Source of the DNA: Shewanella morhuae
GTDB lineage: Bacteria > Pseudomonadota > Gammaproteobacteria > Enterobacterales > Shewanellaceae
Assembly (NCBI RefSeq): GCF_900156405.1
Contig: NZ_FTNN01000006.1
Location: forward strand, 186,001-250,000
Direction: 5' to 3'
Length of the DNA stretch: 64,000 bases
Shown here in pieces: positions 18,740 to 27,267 of the stretch. The notes beneath the pieces are model-generated. The model worked only from the letters and a program-made list of their open reading frames with translations. It ran no database searches and was not told the origin of the DNA. Made by a program: the position numbers and the translations under genes. Each line of letters opens with the position of its first letter. The stretch's first letter is position 1.

Positions 18740-19207
18740 TTACTGAATGACCATACGGGTGAAGAGTACTTCGTCGATATCCGATGGTAACTGATTATCT
18801 GATAGCACTTTTATCATTAATATCAATGCCTCGGATTGCAGACTATCGAGTTGGTCGAGGCTATTTAACTCTGTAAATGTTTTACGTGAAAACATTTTCA
18901 TCATGGTGTTACGCAGCAATGCATCTGATTCAACTAAAACCGTTTGCATATTGGGATTATGGCTTTTTAATGACATTTCGAGCAGCATGTAATGCGGATA
19001 TTTATCACCAGGGATCGAGATAACAAACTTTTCCAGTGGATAATATTTCGCCACAGGTACAGGCTCGACTTCCGGCTCAGAAGTGAACATTTCTGTTAAC
19101 TTCCAATCAGCACTATTATTGCCAACCCAAAAGGCGCCCGCGGTAGAACTAATCAGTACCAGTACAGCAACGATAATTTTTACTAACTGAGATTTTGCAA
19201 TTGCCAT
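18740..19207 (-). CDS. fliL: Flagellar basal-body-associated protein FliL (LafF)
   Basis: This single-pass inner-membrane protein supports stator function. One N-terminal helix (about residues 8-28, IIVAVLVLISSTAGAFWVG) is followed by a periplasmic FliL domain with YYPLEKFVISIPG and a C-terminal LSDNQLPSDIDEVLFTRMV. Its length of 155 aa is normal. It sits 5 bp before fliA in the operon. Confidence 0.88.
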   Translation of the reverse strand: MAIAKSQLVKIIVAVLVLISSTAGAFWVGNNSADWKLTEMFTSEPEVEPVPVAKYYPLEKFVISIPGDKYPHYMLLEMSLKSHNPNMQTVLVESDALLRNTMMKMFSRKTFTELNSLDQLDSLQSEALILMIKVLSDNQLPSDIDEVLFTRMVIQ

Positions 19208-19222
19208 GAAACGACTCCGGCG

Positions 19223-20467
19223 TTAAGCCAACAAATCTAATTGAGATTTCTCTCTATGTGCTGTATCCACTACTTGTTCAGCTGTAGTTTCTGCTGCAAT
19301 TGATGAGGGAAATAGCGCAGTTTCCTGCTGCTGTTGTTGTGCATCCCCTTGGCCAACATCAACGTCTATTTGGCCGCCATGATCCATCGCTAAATCAACT
19401 CTAAGGCGTTCTAATCCGTTGAGTAAAGCATCACGAATGGCTGGGTTTACCGCATGCATTTGTACCTGTAAACGATCGCCCTCTAGGCGAATATTAAGCT
19501 CTATCTTCCCTAACTCGGGCGGATCTAGTCTTAATTCAGCCCGTTTAATATGCTGATCGACTTGAAAACGAAGGTGCTCTCTTAAGGGCGTTAAAATCTC
19601 CTGCGTTTGCTGTGCCAAAGGAGCTGCAGGCGTTAACGATACCGGGCCCCATTGCGTTGCGCTTGCTGCTTGCGGCGCCGCAGTTTGGGATAATCCCATG
19701 GCATTAATATCCTTCACTTCATGTCCTCTAAATTCGGAGAAGACACGTTGGAATAACGAGGGATCTGATTTAAGCAGCGGTGCATCGTCATTAAAAGAAG
19801 CCAACATAAAGTCGGGTGAAAATGTACTACTGGTTTTTGATGACGCGGTATTAATGCTAGTAGTCTGAGGAATTTCTCCCGTTAGCATTGTCGATGAAGT
19901 CATAGCTGATGTTTGCCCTAAAGCAAATCCTACACCCAAGGCTTCTCTTTGGGTCTCAGTGCTTGTAGGCAACATAAAAGACGTAAAATTTTGTGCCGTA
20001 GGCACTAAATTAACCGTTTCAGTTGCAGTAATAGCGGCAGCCGTCAAAGGCAACGTTCCTGTGGAGTGACTTGTTGCAGTTAAGCTGCTTGCGGTAGCCA
20101 AGCCACTGATCGTAGTTAAGCTATTTTCCACATCAAGGTTAATACTATCAACACCCATAACGGCGCTATTCAATAACGACAACGGCAGGCTTTGCGATGC
20201 TGTGACAAAAGATATACCACCTAACATATCAGCTGTAACCGCTTGGTTTAGAAGGGTGTCGTTGTCGCCAGCACTATCAAAAATACAGTGTTCAGCCGTT
20301 GGGCTACACTGTGATTCCTCTAAAGGTTTTTGAGTCGAAGCCGAATCAACGGCGAGTGCGACAGAGGTAAATGACGCAGATTTATCCTGATCAACTGCAC
20401 TTGTTACTTTAGCTGTCGAGTGGGTATTTGCCCCCACTGGACGAGTTGAAAGAAGATCAGCGATCAT
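19223..20467 (-). CDS. fliK: Flagellar hook-length control protein FliK (LafE)
   Basis: This is the molecular ruler that sets hook length and switches export from hook to filament substrates. The first ~290 residues are Ser/Thr/Ala-rich and low complexity. The C-terminal Flg_hook domain is recognised by RAELRLDPPELGKIELNIRL and LRVDLAMDHGGQIDVDV. The ATG has GGAG 6 nt upstream and overlaps the end of the fliT-like gene. A GTG four codons earlier is less likely. Confidence 0.88.
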   Translation of the reverse strand: MIADLLSTRPVGANTHSTAKVTSAVDQDKSASFTSVALAVDSASTQKPLEESQCSPTAEHCIFDSAGDNDTLLNQAVTADMLGGISFVTASQSLPLSLLNSAVMGVDSINLDVENSLTTISGLATASSLTATSHSTGTLPLTAAAITATETVNLVPTAQNFTSFMLPTSTETQREALGVGFALGQTSAMTSSTMLTGEIPQTTSINTASSKTSSTFSPDFMLASFNDDAPLLKSDPSLFQRVFSEFRGHEVKDINAMGLSQTAAPQAASATQWGPVSLTPAAPLAQQTQEILTPLREHLRFQVDQHIKRAELRLDPPELGKIELNIRLEGDRLQVQMHAVNPAIRDALLNGLERLRVDLAMDHGGQIDVDVGQGDAQQQQQETALFPSSIAAETTAEQVVDTAHREKSQLDLLA

Positions 20468-20783
20468 CCAAAGCTCCACTCACTTGCGTTAATTGATAGG
20501 CTGCTAAGCCTGCTTGTTGTTCCTTAAAACGGCTCATCTCTGTCGCTAATTCATCACGAGCTAATATCAACTCTTGTAGCACTTGAGCATGAATACACTT
20601 TAATGCGTCGCGGGCAGATTGCTGCTCAGTATCGTTAGTTTTGCCTGCTTGTTGCAGCGCTTTAACTATCGCGACATTCACTTTTCGGACATTATCCCAA
20701 TCTTGAGTATCTGCGTATTGGCGCAAAGCAGTACCAAAACGCGCCCACTGTTTAATTGAGATTTGTCCATCCTTCTCTGACAT
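20457..20783 (-). CDS. lafD: LafD/FliT-like flagellar chaperone
   Basis: This small (108 aa) mainly helical protein sits between fliS and fliK, where the lafD (FliT-like) gene occurs in other lateral systems. The sequence has no strong signature of its own, only Gln/Ala-rich amphipathic helices (residues ~10-45 and 55-95). It overlaps fliS upstream (32 bp) and fliK downstream (11 bp), so translational coupling is likely. The chaperone role for the FliD cap is inferred from position. Confidence 0.7.
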   Translation of the reverse strand: MSEKDGQISIKQWARFGTALRQYADTQDWDNVRKVNVAIVKALQQAGKTNDTEQQSARDALKCIHAQVLQELILARDELATEMSRFKEQQAGLAAYQLTQVSGALDDR

Positions 20784-21132
20784 TAGTCATCACCTGAGTT
20801 ACGGGTACCAAAGCTTCAGCACTATTTTCAACACTGGCGCTCACCAGTTGTCGGCTACAAAAGTCATAAAGGCGATGTAAACTCAGCGCCACTTCACCAC
20901 CATTTTCAAGATCGAGCATCGAATCCAAGCCATGCACTATGTTAAGGCACTTATGAATACTCATACCTTTGGCTTCATAGCGTTGATGTTCCATATGGCC
21001 AGCGGCGCGTTCTAGCTCTTCCAATAAGCCTTCAAGTAACATGCGCACCATATCGTGCGGCGTTGCCGCTGCAACTTGCGCATCTAACGCCGTTTGTTTA
21101 TAAGCATTAAATGGATCGTACTCGTTTAACAT
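20752..21132 (-). CDS. fliS: Flagellin export chaperone FliS (LafC)
   Basis: FliS binds the flagellin C-terminus in the cytoplasm and prevents premature polymerisation. The 126-aa product starts MLNEYDPFNAYKQTALDAQV and contains ATPHDMVRMLLEGLLEELER, both characteristic of FliS. The longer open frame overlaps the end of fliD and is not needed. It lies between fliD and the fliT-like gene. Confidence 0.92.
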   Translation of the reverse strand: MLNEYDPFNAYKQTALDAQVAAATPHDMVRMLLEGLLEELERAAGHMEHQRYEAKGMSIHKCLNIVHGLDSMLDLENGGEVALSLHRLYDFCSRQLVSASVENSAEALVPVTQVMTNVREGWTNLN

Positions 21133-21145
21133 TGATAATAATTTC

Positions 21146-22492
21146 CTAGTTAAATAACCCGCTCGCAGCACTAAATTGATTAATCGTCGCTTCCATTGCC
21201 GTAAATTGTGTCAAATAAATCTGATATCGCTGAGTCATTTGATAATTGTGACGGTCCATACTGTCATTCACACTTTTAATCTGTTTGTTTATGGTTTCTT
21301 GTTTGGTATCAATATAGCCATTGAACTGTGTAAACGGTTTTAAAGTTTTTTCTATGTTACTGATATAACTATCCTTACCGGTAAACATAGCTTGTACTTT
21401 TTCGGGATCCGCTTTAAAACTATCAGTCAGTTTCGCATCGTCAATTTTAAGCTTGCCATCACGGCCCATCTCAATACCAATATCAGATAAACGCATGCCG
21501 TTTGGTGCACTGGCAAATACTGAATCACGCAACTTAGTCTGTAATAAACGAATCGAGGTATCACCTTTCAACACGCCAATCTGTGCTTGACTGACTGCGG
21601 GTGTTTTATCGTCTTTATCTTTATCCGCGGTGTCACTGCCAGAGGTGCTCACGCCTACAGAGCGAGTCAATTGATTGATTTGTGTCATTAAAGAATTAAA
21701 AGAATCAACAAAATCTTTAACCGCTTTCTTATTGGCTTCAAAATCTTCAGTCACTTTAATCATGCTGCTTTCGCCAGCTGCATGTACTTTGACTAATTCA
21801 AGACTCACGCCATCAACTACGTTTTCTAGGTAGTTGCTACTGCTGGTAATACTAATACCGTTTAACGTTAACTCTGCATCTTGCGCGGCGCGGCGTTCTG
21901 TCATGCCCCAATCGGCACCATCAAACTGCACTTCCAGCTTATTCGCTACGCCAGATTCCTTTGACGACAGCATAAATTCGATTTGATTACCGGTGCGCAC
22001 CAATGATGCTTGTACGCCAGTATCACCCGCTTGCTTATTGATAACATCGCGTAGCTGCGACACTGAAATAGCCGCGCCACCATTAATCGTTGCTAAATCA
22101 ATTTCCAAACGCTTTGCTGGGTCACTGCCCACTTGAATACTAATGACGCCAGTTGCGGGTAGCATTTCGTTTTCAGTGGCGTAGGTTTTAGTCAGCTGAT
22201 GCGCTTGTGCCAATTTCTGCACACTTAAATCGTAGTTACCTTTAGGCGCATCAGATTTCACTGTGGCAGTGGCATTATCACCCGACACAGTCGCCATTTT
22301 ACCTTTTGCCGCATCGCCGCCCATTTCACTGAGCTTAGTGGCCATCTTTTTCATAGTGGTTTCAAGCAACGTATAGGCATCTAGCTGTGCTTTGCTGGTC
22401 GTTAGTTTGCCTTTATAAAGCGTATCTTTACCCGCACGGTCTGCGCCAACCAATTGCTGAGCAAATTGTGCCGCACTCATACCTGAAATCAT
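21146..22492 (-). CDS. fliD: Flagellar filament cap protein FliD (LafB)
   Basis: FliD is the hook-associated protein 2 that caps the filament and folds flagellin into it. The start MISGMSAAQFAQQLVGADRA has a textbook GGAGG 5 nt upstream. A 22-codon upstream extension crosses the sigma-54-like promoter and is rejected. The N-terminal and C-terminal coiled regions (KDTLYKGKLTTSKAQLDAY; RYQIYLTQFTAMEATINQFS) flank the central D2-D3 region and match FliD. First gene of the fliDSTKLA-lafTU operon. Confidence 0.92.
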   Translation of the reverse strand: MISGMSAAQFAQQLVGADRAGKDTLYKGKLTTSKAQLDAYTLLETTMKKMATKLSEMGGDAAKGKMATVSGDNATATVKSDAPKGNYDLSVQKLAQAHQLTKTYATENEMLPATGVISIQVGSDPAKRLEIDLATINGGAAISVSQLRDVINKQAGDTGVQASLVRTGNQIEFMLSSKESGVANKLEVQFDGADWGMTERRAAQDAELTLNGISITSSSNYLENVVDGVSLELVKVHAAGESSMIKVTEDFEANKKAVKDFVDSFNSLMTQINQLTRSVGVSTSGSDTADKDKDDKTPAVSQAQIGVLKGDTSIRLLQTKLRDSVFASAPNGMRLSDIGIEMGRDGKLKIDDAKLTDSFKADPEKVQAMFTGKDSYISNIEKTLKPFTQFNGYIDTKQETINKQIKSVNDSMDRHNYQMTQRYQIYLTQFTAMEATINQFSAASGLFN

Positions 22493-22514
22493 AACTACCT
22501 CCAATAAATTGAAA

Positions 22515-22530
22515 AGCAAAACACATGCCA
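22515..22530 (-). promoter_or_regulatory. Sigma-54 promoter of the fliD (lafB) operon
   Basis: The minus strand reads TGGCATGTGTTTTGCT, which fits the sigma-54 consensus (TGGCAC-N5-TTGCA) with invariant GG and GC separated by exactly 10 bp. The start of transcription would fall about 13 nt before the fliD start codon, just upstream of GGAGG. LafK, encoded in this cluster, is the expected activator. Confidence 0.65.
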
Positions 22531-22690
22531 AAATTAGTTGCCTGTTTTTAAACAACATTTAATCTGCGACATGGTTAGCGTGAGCAATGCGCTTCCGTAG
22601 AAAGCTGTTAAACGGAAACCTGCCTTCCACTGTGAAATGCTAAATCACAACGTAGAGCTGCTGAGCTTAAGTGTTTTTAAAGCGATGTAA

Positions 22691-22723
22691 TAAAAATGCC
22701 AGTCAGCTTAGCTCACTGGCATT
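22691..22723 (-). terminator. Terminator of lafA
   Basis: On the minus strand AATGCCAGTGAGC pairs with GCTGACTGGCATT (one G-G mismatch) and is followed by TTTTTA. It is nearly identical in sequence to the terminator at 23832-23862. Confidence 0.85.
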
Positions 22724-22806
22724 CACACTCATATTGGCTAGCTTAATAAGCGGCATTAATAAAGCGGTATCAGCTTAGTGAAGGCCACTGCTAACATGAG
22801 CTTTAA

Positions 22807-23613
22807 TTAACGTAACAGACCCATGACTAAACCAGTATTTTGGTTAGCAGAAGACAGTACTGTCGTACCCGCTTGAACCAGTAATTGGTTACGTGTCATG
22901 TTGGCAGACTCAACAGCAAAATCAGCATCCATAATACGGCCAGCTGCGGCTTTAGTGTTTTCGGTCACGCTAGCAAGGTTAGATGCGGTATGACCAAGAC
23001 GGTTAATGTTGGCACCCAGAGTTGAACGTGCAGTACCCACATCATTAATAAACTTATCAACAGCTGTAATCCCGGTGGTTGCCCCGCCTGCTACAGAGAG
23101 ATCGTCAGCAGCGCCAACTAAATCGGCCTTCTCAACAGTAACGCTTAAAATTTCAGTGATTCCTGTGCCTATTTGGAAGTCAACACCTCCACTTAATTTA
23201 TCAAATAAGTTATTACCCGCATAAGTCGTATTCTCAATGATACGTTCTATTTCTGAAGTCAACTCTTTAAATTCGTCATTCAGCGCTGTTAAGTCAGCAC
23301 TTGAGTTAACACCGTTGGCTGCTTGCGTGGCTAGCTCTTTCTGACGGTTACCAATGGTAGTTAATTCTTCTAAGGCGCCATCTGCCGTTTGCAACATAGA
23401 TGTGGCATCAGAAATGTTACGTGAGGCTGTTTCCATGCCACGCACGTTAGCATTCATACGGTTAGCAATTTGTAGGCCAGCAGCATCATCAGCAGCGCTA
23501 TTGATACGCAGACCTGTAGATAAACGCTCCATAGCGTTAGTCAGTAGGTTATTGCTTTTGTTAACGGCACCTTGTGCAACGATTGACGCGTAGTTTGTGT
23601 GAACACCTAACAT
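22807..23613 (-). CDS. lafA: Lateral flagellin LafA
   Basis: This is the filament subunit of the lateral flagellum. Its 268 aa is short for a flagellin and typical of lateral forms. The conserved N-terminal D0/D1 region is seen in LSTGLRINSAADDAAGLQIA. The C-terminal D0 region (residues ~215-268) ends QNTGLVMGLLR. The central variable region is very small. It stands alone between two terminators, with a sigma-28-like promoter upstream. No flagellin glycosylation gene of the maf type is present in the window. Confidence 0.95.
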   Translation of the reverse strand: MLGVHTNYASIVAQGAVNKSNNLLTNAMERLSTGLRINSAADDAAGLQIANRMNANVRGMETASRNISDATSMLQTADGALEELTTIGNRQKELATQAANGVNSSADLTALNDEFKELTSEIERIIENTTYAGNNLFDKLSGGVDFQIGTGITEILSVTVEKADLVGAADDLSVAGGATTGITAVDKFINDVGTARSTLGANINRLGHTASNLASVTENTKAAAGRIMDADFAVESANMTRNQLLVQAGTTVLSSANQNTGLVMGLLR

Positions 23614-23672
23614 ATCGATTCTCCAAAAATATTAAATAACTTGATTAGACCTGATTACAGGGATAACTAATT

Positions 23673-23699
23673 AAAGCGGCAGCTTCTGCTGATAACTGA
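23673..23699 (-). promoter_or_regulatory. Sigma-28-like promoter of lafA
   Basis: On the minus strand TCAGTTAT (-35 region, 23699-23692) and GCCGCTTT (-10, 23680-23673) are separated by 11 bp, the spacing of FliA promoters (TAAAGTTT-N11-GCCGATAA). The GCCG core is perfect; the rest is weak. It fits late expression of flagellin. Confidence 0.5.
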
Positions 23700-23831
23700 A
23701 ACGATATTTGAAAAAATATGTCATTTGCTCGACTAAATATAAAACTGAGCATAAAGCTTTAAAGTAAAAAGTTAAATAAGTTCGTAAAAACAGCTACTAA
23801 GGTTTTTAAATACTCGTTTAATAACCGATAC

Positions 23832-23862
23832 AAAAATGCCAGTGGACTTAGCCCACTGGCAT
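23832..23862 (-). terminator. Terminator of the flg hook-basal body operon
   Basis: On the minus strand ATGCCAGTGG and CCACTGGCAT form a 10-bp stem followed by TTTTT. It ends the flgB-to-flagellin-like transcript just upstream of the lafA promoter. Confidence 0.85.
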
Positions 23863-23930
23863 CAAGATGCAATATGCCACTTCAATAATAACAATGCGCT
23901 TAGATTATTGCGCAGTCGCGCAATGACCAC

Positions 23931-24944
23931 TCACACCAACAGGGCGCTTACCTGTTCACGGTTTGCATTGCTTTGTGCTAGTAGCGAAATCATTTGGTAA
24001 GCAAAAGGCGTAGGTTGCATAAATTTATGCAAATACTGCAAATCTTCTTTCGGCAGACTGACCGTATTTAATTGCTTAGCCTTTGCGAGCAACAATCGAT
24101 GCGAGGCTTGAATAGCTTCGATTTGCAGTGCAATTTTTTTAGCCACTTTGGCTATTTTAGCCAGCGTCACTTTTAACATATCAATATCAGTAAAGCGCCA
24201 CTCGCGCGGATCTTGCCAGCTAAAGATTTCTTCTAGATGAATATTTCGCGGCTCACCTGCGGGCAAGCGTTGCCCTTCACCCACCATTAATATGCCTTTA
24301 TTAAGCACTAACCAGCGCTCTGATGTCACGCTGAATACTGTTTCTTGGCTAATGGAGTGATCAATACTTATCTCTAACTGCGCTAAAACTGGCTCAATAA
24401 TCTGCTGTAGGGCTAAGCGGTCATGATTAGCAGGTAAGTATAAATGCAGTGTTTTTCTAGCTCCATAGAGGGTGATATGTTCATCGCGGTTTTTACTGGC
24501 AGTTAAATCAACCCGCCTAAATCTGAACTGATGCGTGGTAGCTGGTTGCGACACTGAAACCAAGTTAAAATGATGGTCTAATAATAGTTTACCTTGGTAA
24601 GTCGGTTGAATTTGCAGTAGCTGTTGTCGATATTGCTCCGCCTGTTCAATCGCTTCTGTTGGCGTAGCCGTTTTATTAAACAGGCAGCTTTGCAGCTGTC
24701 GATGCAACAAACTCAGCAACTCTTTCGCACTGAGTAAACTCTTTAATACGACTTGTGAGGCACTGATATTGTGCTGTTCTTGCGTCACTTTAGCCCAACG
24801 CCCATAGGTTTCTAATCTATGTTTTGGGATGGGCCGCGCTTTTGCGTCGCCACGGGGTGAAGCAGCAAGTGGCGCCACATAATGTGATGTGACGGTTTGG
24901 CTTTGACGTAATTGAGTGAGTGACTCTCCAATCCCTTTAATCAT
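23931..24944 (-). CDS. Divergent flagellin-family-like protein at the end of the flg operon, unknown function
   Basis: I do not recognise a named family for this 337-aa protein. Several parts echo flagellin and FlgL. A helical stretch (residues 61-118) ends TYQGKLLLDHHFN, like the FNGxxLLDG turn that closes flagellin helix D1b. A C-terminal helix region (252-300) and the ending MISLLAQSNANREQVSALLV resemble flagellin's VLAQANQxPQNVLSLLR. The flagellin N-terminal D0 signature (LSSGLRINSAxDD) is missing; residues 1-50 are polar and basic. It starts 20 bp after flgL in the same direction and ends at a terminator before lafA. A junction, cap or export-related role is possible but unproven. Confidence 0.6.
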   Translation of the reverse strand: MIKGIGESLTQLRQSQTVTSHYVAPLAASPRGDAKARPIPKHRLETYGRWAKVTQEQHNISASQVVLKSLLSAKELLSLLHRQLQSCLFNKTATPTEAIEQAEQYRQQLLQIQPTYQGKLLLDHHFNLVSVSQPATTHQFRFRRVDLTASKNRDEHITLYGARKTLHLYLPANHDRLALQQIIEPVLAQLEISIDHSISQETVFSVTSERWLVLNKGILMVGEGQRLPAGEPRNIHLEEIFSWQDPREWRFTDIDMLKVTLAKIAKVAKKIALQIEAIQASHRLLLAKAKQLNTVSLPKEDLQYLHKFMQPTPFAYQMISLLAQSNANREQVSALLV

Positions 24945-24964
24945 TTTACTGCTACCTAGATGAC

Positions 24965-25882
24965 TTACATATGATTAAAAAGGGACAGCTGGCTAATCTG
25001 TACAAATGTTTGTTGGGTGATCTTTAAGGCGGTTAACTTGACATTAAACTCAGCAGTCGCCGCGGCATAATCCAACTCCTGCGTTTCACCAATCACTTGC
25101 TTACTAAAAAGTATCATTTCTTCATGGGAGCTTTTTACTAATGACAGGTTATTTTGTTTACCACCAAAATCCGTAATAGCAGCACCGATACTGTCTAAGG
25201 TCTCGTTCAAAGTCGCTTGCATTGCCGTAGCCGCAGTACTAAAAGCGTTGTCAGTAGGTGATAAACTTGGATCTTTTAATACGGCAATATAATCCATCGC
25301 TTGATTTAAAATATCTTGGCTCGCATTGGAAAATAGCACAGCTTCAGCAGTCACATTAGCCGTCGTCCACGAAGAACTAGAGGTTTGTACACTGCGTTGA
25401 CTGGCGTCACCTTGGTAAATATATTTGCCGCTAGCATCTTTAACTACTGGTGCTTTATCAACGGCATTTCCTGAAAATAGATAATTACCCGATTCATCTT
25501 GGGCATTAATATTATCGACCAGCCCCTTTAATAGCTCTTCCATTTCAGAGGCATAGGCTTTTCTATCCTCGGAAGAAAGATTTGAGCTATTGGTTGCAAT
25601 ACTGATTTCTCGCATCCGGTGCTGAGTCTCAACCATGCTAGATAAATAAGTTTCAGAGCGCCCCATGCTGGTGCTCAACGCATCAATATTTTTAACATAT
25701 TGATTAACTAGCGCCAGATCTCGCTGATTATCCATCACCCTAACCACACCAATAGGGTCATCTGATGGGGCTAGGATTGATACTCCTTTTGACATCATTT
25801 GATTCAAACGTGCCACATCATAGGTAGTATTTTGTAAGCTATTTAAATTATTGGTATATAAATTTTGCATGGTAACGCGCAT
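24965..25882 (-). CDS. flgL: Flagellar hook-filament junction protein FlgL
   Basis: This is hook-associated protein 3, linking hook and filament. The 305-aa product starts MRVTMQNLYTNNLNSLQNTT and has the flagellin-like helix LNQMMSKGVSILAPSDDPIG, ESGNYLFSG near residue 140, and a C-terminal coiled region ending QLSLFNHM. It follows flgK by 11 bp. Confidence 0.93.
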   Translation of the reverse strand: MRVTMQNLYTNNLNSLQNTTYDVARLNQMMSKGVSILAPSDDPIGVVRVMDNQRDLALVNQYVKNIDALSTSMGRSETYLSSMVETQHRMREISIATNSSNLSSEDRKAYASEMEELLKGLVDNINAQDESGNYLFSGNAVDKAPVVKDASGKYIYQGDASQRSVQTSSSSWTTANVTAEAVLFSNASQDILNQAMDYIAVLKDPSLSPTDNAFSTAATAMQATLNETLDSIGAAITDFGGKQNNLSLVKSSHEEMILFSKQVIGETQELDYAAATAEFNVKLTALKITQQTFVQISQLSLFNHM

Positions 25883-25893
25883 AAATAAAATCC

Positions 25894-27267
25894 TTAAAAG
25901 CTACTTAGCATAACTTGAAACAGCTGATCCGCAGTAGAAATCACTTTGGCATTTGCCATATATGACTGCTGATAAATAATCAGGTTAATCCCCTCTTCAT
26001 CGGGGCTAACGCCACTGGTACTGGCCCATTGGGATTGCGCATCATTTTGTAAATCAATACTGGTTTTAGCAAAAGAAATAGCTTGGCGTGATGCTGAACC
26101 TAATTGACCTACCTTGCTCGAAAACGATTCAGAGAAACTAGTGTTGCTACCTAAGCTGGTAAAATTAAGTTCTTTACTCGCCAGTTGGACTAAATCTTTA
26201 AGATTCGTGTTATCCCCTTGGCTACCATCTTTACCAAAGGCCAATTTGTCAGGCGTAAACCCAGCCGTTATAGATAAACTTCCGCCAGGATTATTTGCAT
26301 CAAAAGTAAATAAATCTTGCGTAGGTGCAGCCCCATTTAAATCCGTACCGGCAGCCAGAATAGTATTAAACTCAGTCGCAAGCATAACGGCTAGCTCATC
26401 AATATAGGCTTGAGAGCCTTCCAGTTGAGTATCACGATAGTTAAGCAGTGCACCCAAACTTCCACCCGCTGCCATATCAACATTAAATTGACTCTGACCA
26501 AAGGTAATCGATACCAGATTATTTTTAGGATTGGTAGGATCGGGAGCGCTGGTAAGCTTAGCCGCTGTATTGCCGGTTAATAATGGTTCGCCCCTAGCCA
26601 AAGAGATATTCACCATACCCTGACTATCTTCAACCACGCGAATATCGACAATGGCAGCTAAGGCATCAATGGCCGCATCTCGGCCATCTTGTAGCGCTGG
26701 CGGGATAGTCCCTGTGACACTTGCCGCTTGAATATCGCGGTTAAAGTTGGCGATAATCGCCAGCTGCGAGGTCACTTCTTTTGCAGACGCGCCTAATTGG
26801 CCATTAATTTGGCTACGTTGTGAGTCGATGTTGTCGTTAATGGCATTCACTCTTTGCGTGAGCGCTTTAGCCTCATTAAGCACACCTTGTCGATAGGCAA
26901 TAAGGTTTGGTTGCTCCATGGAGGAGTTTAATGCCGCAAATAATTGATCTAACCCTTGTGATACATTATTGCCTTCGGCGCCAAATACCTGCTCAGCTTG
27001 ACGTAAATAACTGCTCTGCACTTTAGAAAAACCAACCGCACTCGTGGTTTGCCATAATTGAGCGACTTCATACTGATCAGAAATTCGGCGTACGCCATCA
27101 ACAAAAACGCCTGCGCCACCACCGTAAGCTCCGCCACCGACCGAACTTAACATCACTTGTTGGCGTGAATAGCCATCAACCATAGCATTAGCAACATTAT
27201 TTGAAGTCGCATTCAATGCGGCCATACTTGCCAGCAGGCCAGACTTACCAATGTTCAACATGCTCAT
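25894..27267 (-). CDS. flgK: Flagellar hook-associated protein FlgK
   Basis: This is hook-associated protein 1. The N-terminus MSMLNIGKSGLLASMAALNA is followed by TSNNVANAMVDGYSRQ, the rod/hook/HAP signature. The C-terminal helix (GVSPDEEGINLIIYQQSYMA) is typical. At 457 aa it is somewhat shorter than enteric FlgK. Its ATG overlaps the flgJ stop (ATGA). Confidence 0.94.
   Translation of the reverse strand: MSMLNIGKSGLLASMAALNATSNNVANAMVDGYSRQQVMLSSVGGGAYGGGAGVFVDGVRRISDQYEVAQLWQTTSAVGFSKVQSSYLRQAEQVFGAEGNNVSQGLDQLFAALNSSMEQPNLIAYRQGVLNEAKALTQRVNAINDNIDSQRSQINGQLGASAKEVTSQLAIIANFNRDIQAASVTGTIPPALQDGRDAAIDALAAIVDIRVVEDSQGMVNISLARGEPLLTGNTAAKLTSAPDPTNPKNNLVSITFGQSQFNVDMAAGGSLGALLNYRDTQLEGSQAYIDELAVMLATEFNTILAAGTDLNGAAPTQDLFTFDANNPGGSLSITAGFTPDKLAFGKDGSQGDNTNLKDLVQLASKELNFTSLGSNTSFSESFSSKVGQLGSASRQAISFAKTSIDLQNDAQSQWASTSGVSPDEEGINLIIYQQSYMANAKVISTADQLFQVMLSSF

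Noticed and set aside
22493..22558. N-terminal extension of fliD
   Set aside because: It would start upstream of the sigma-54-like promoter; the internal ATG has a perfect GGAGG.
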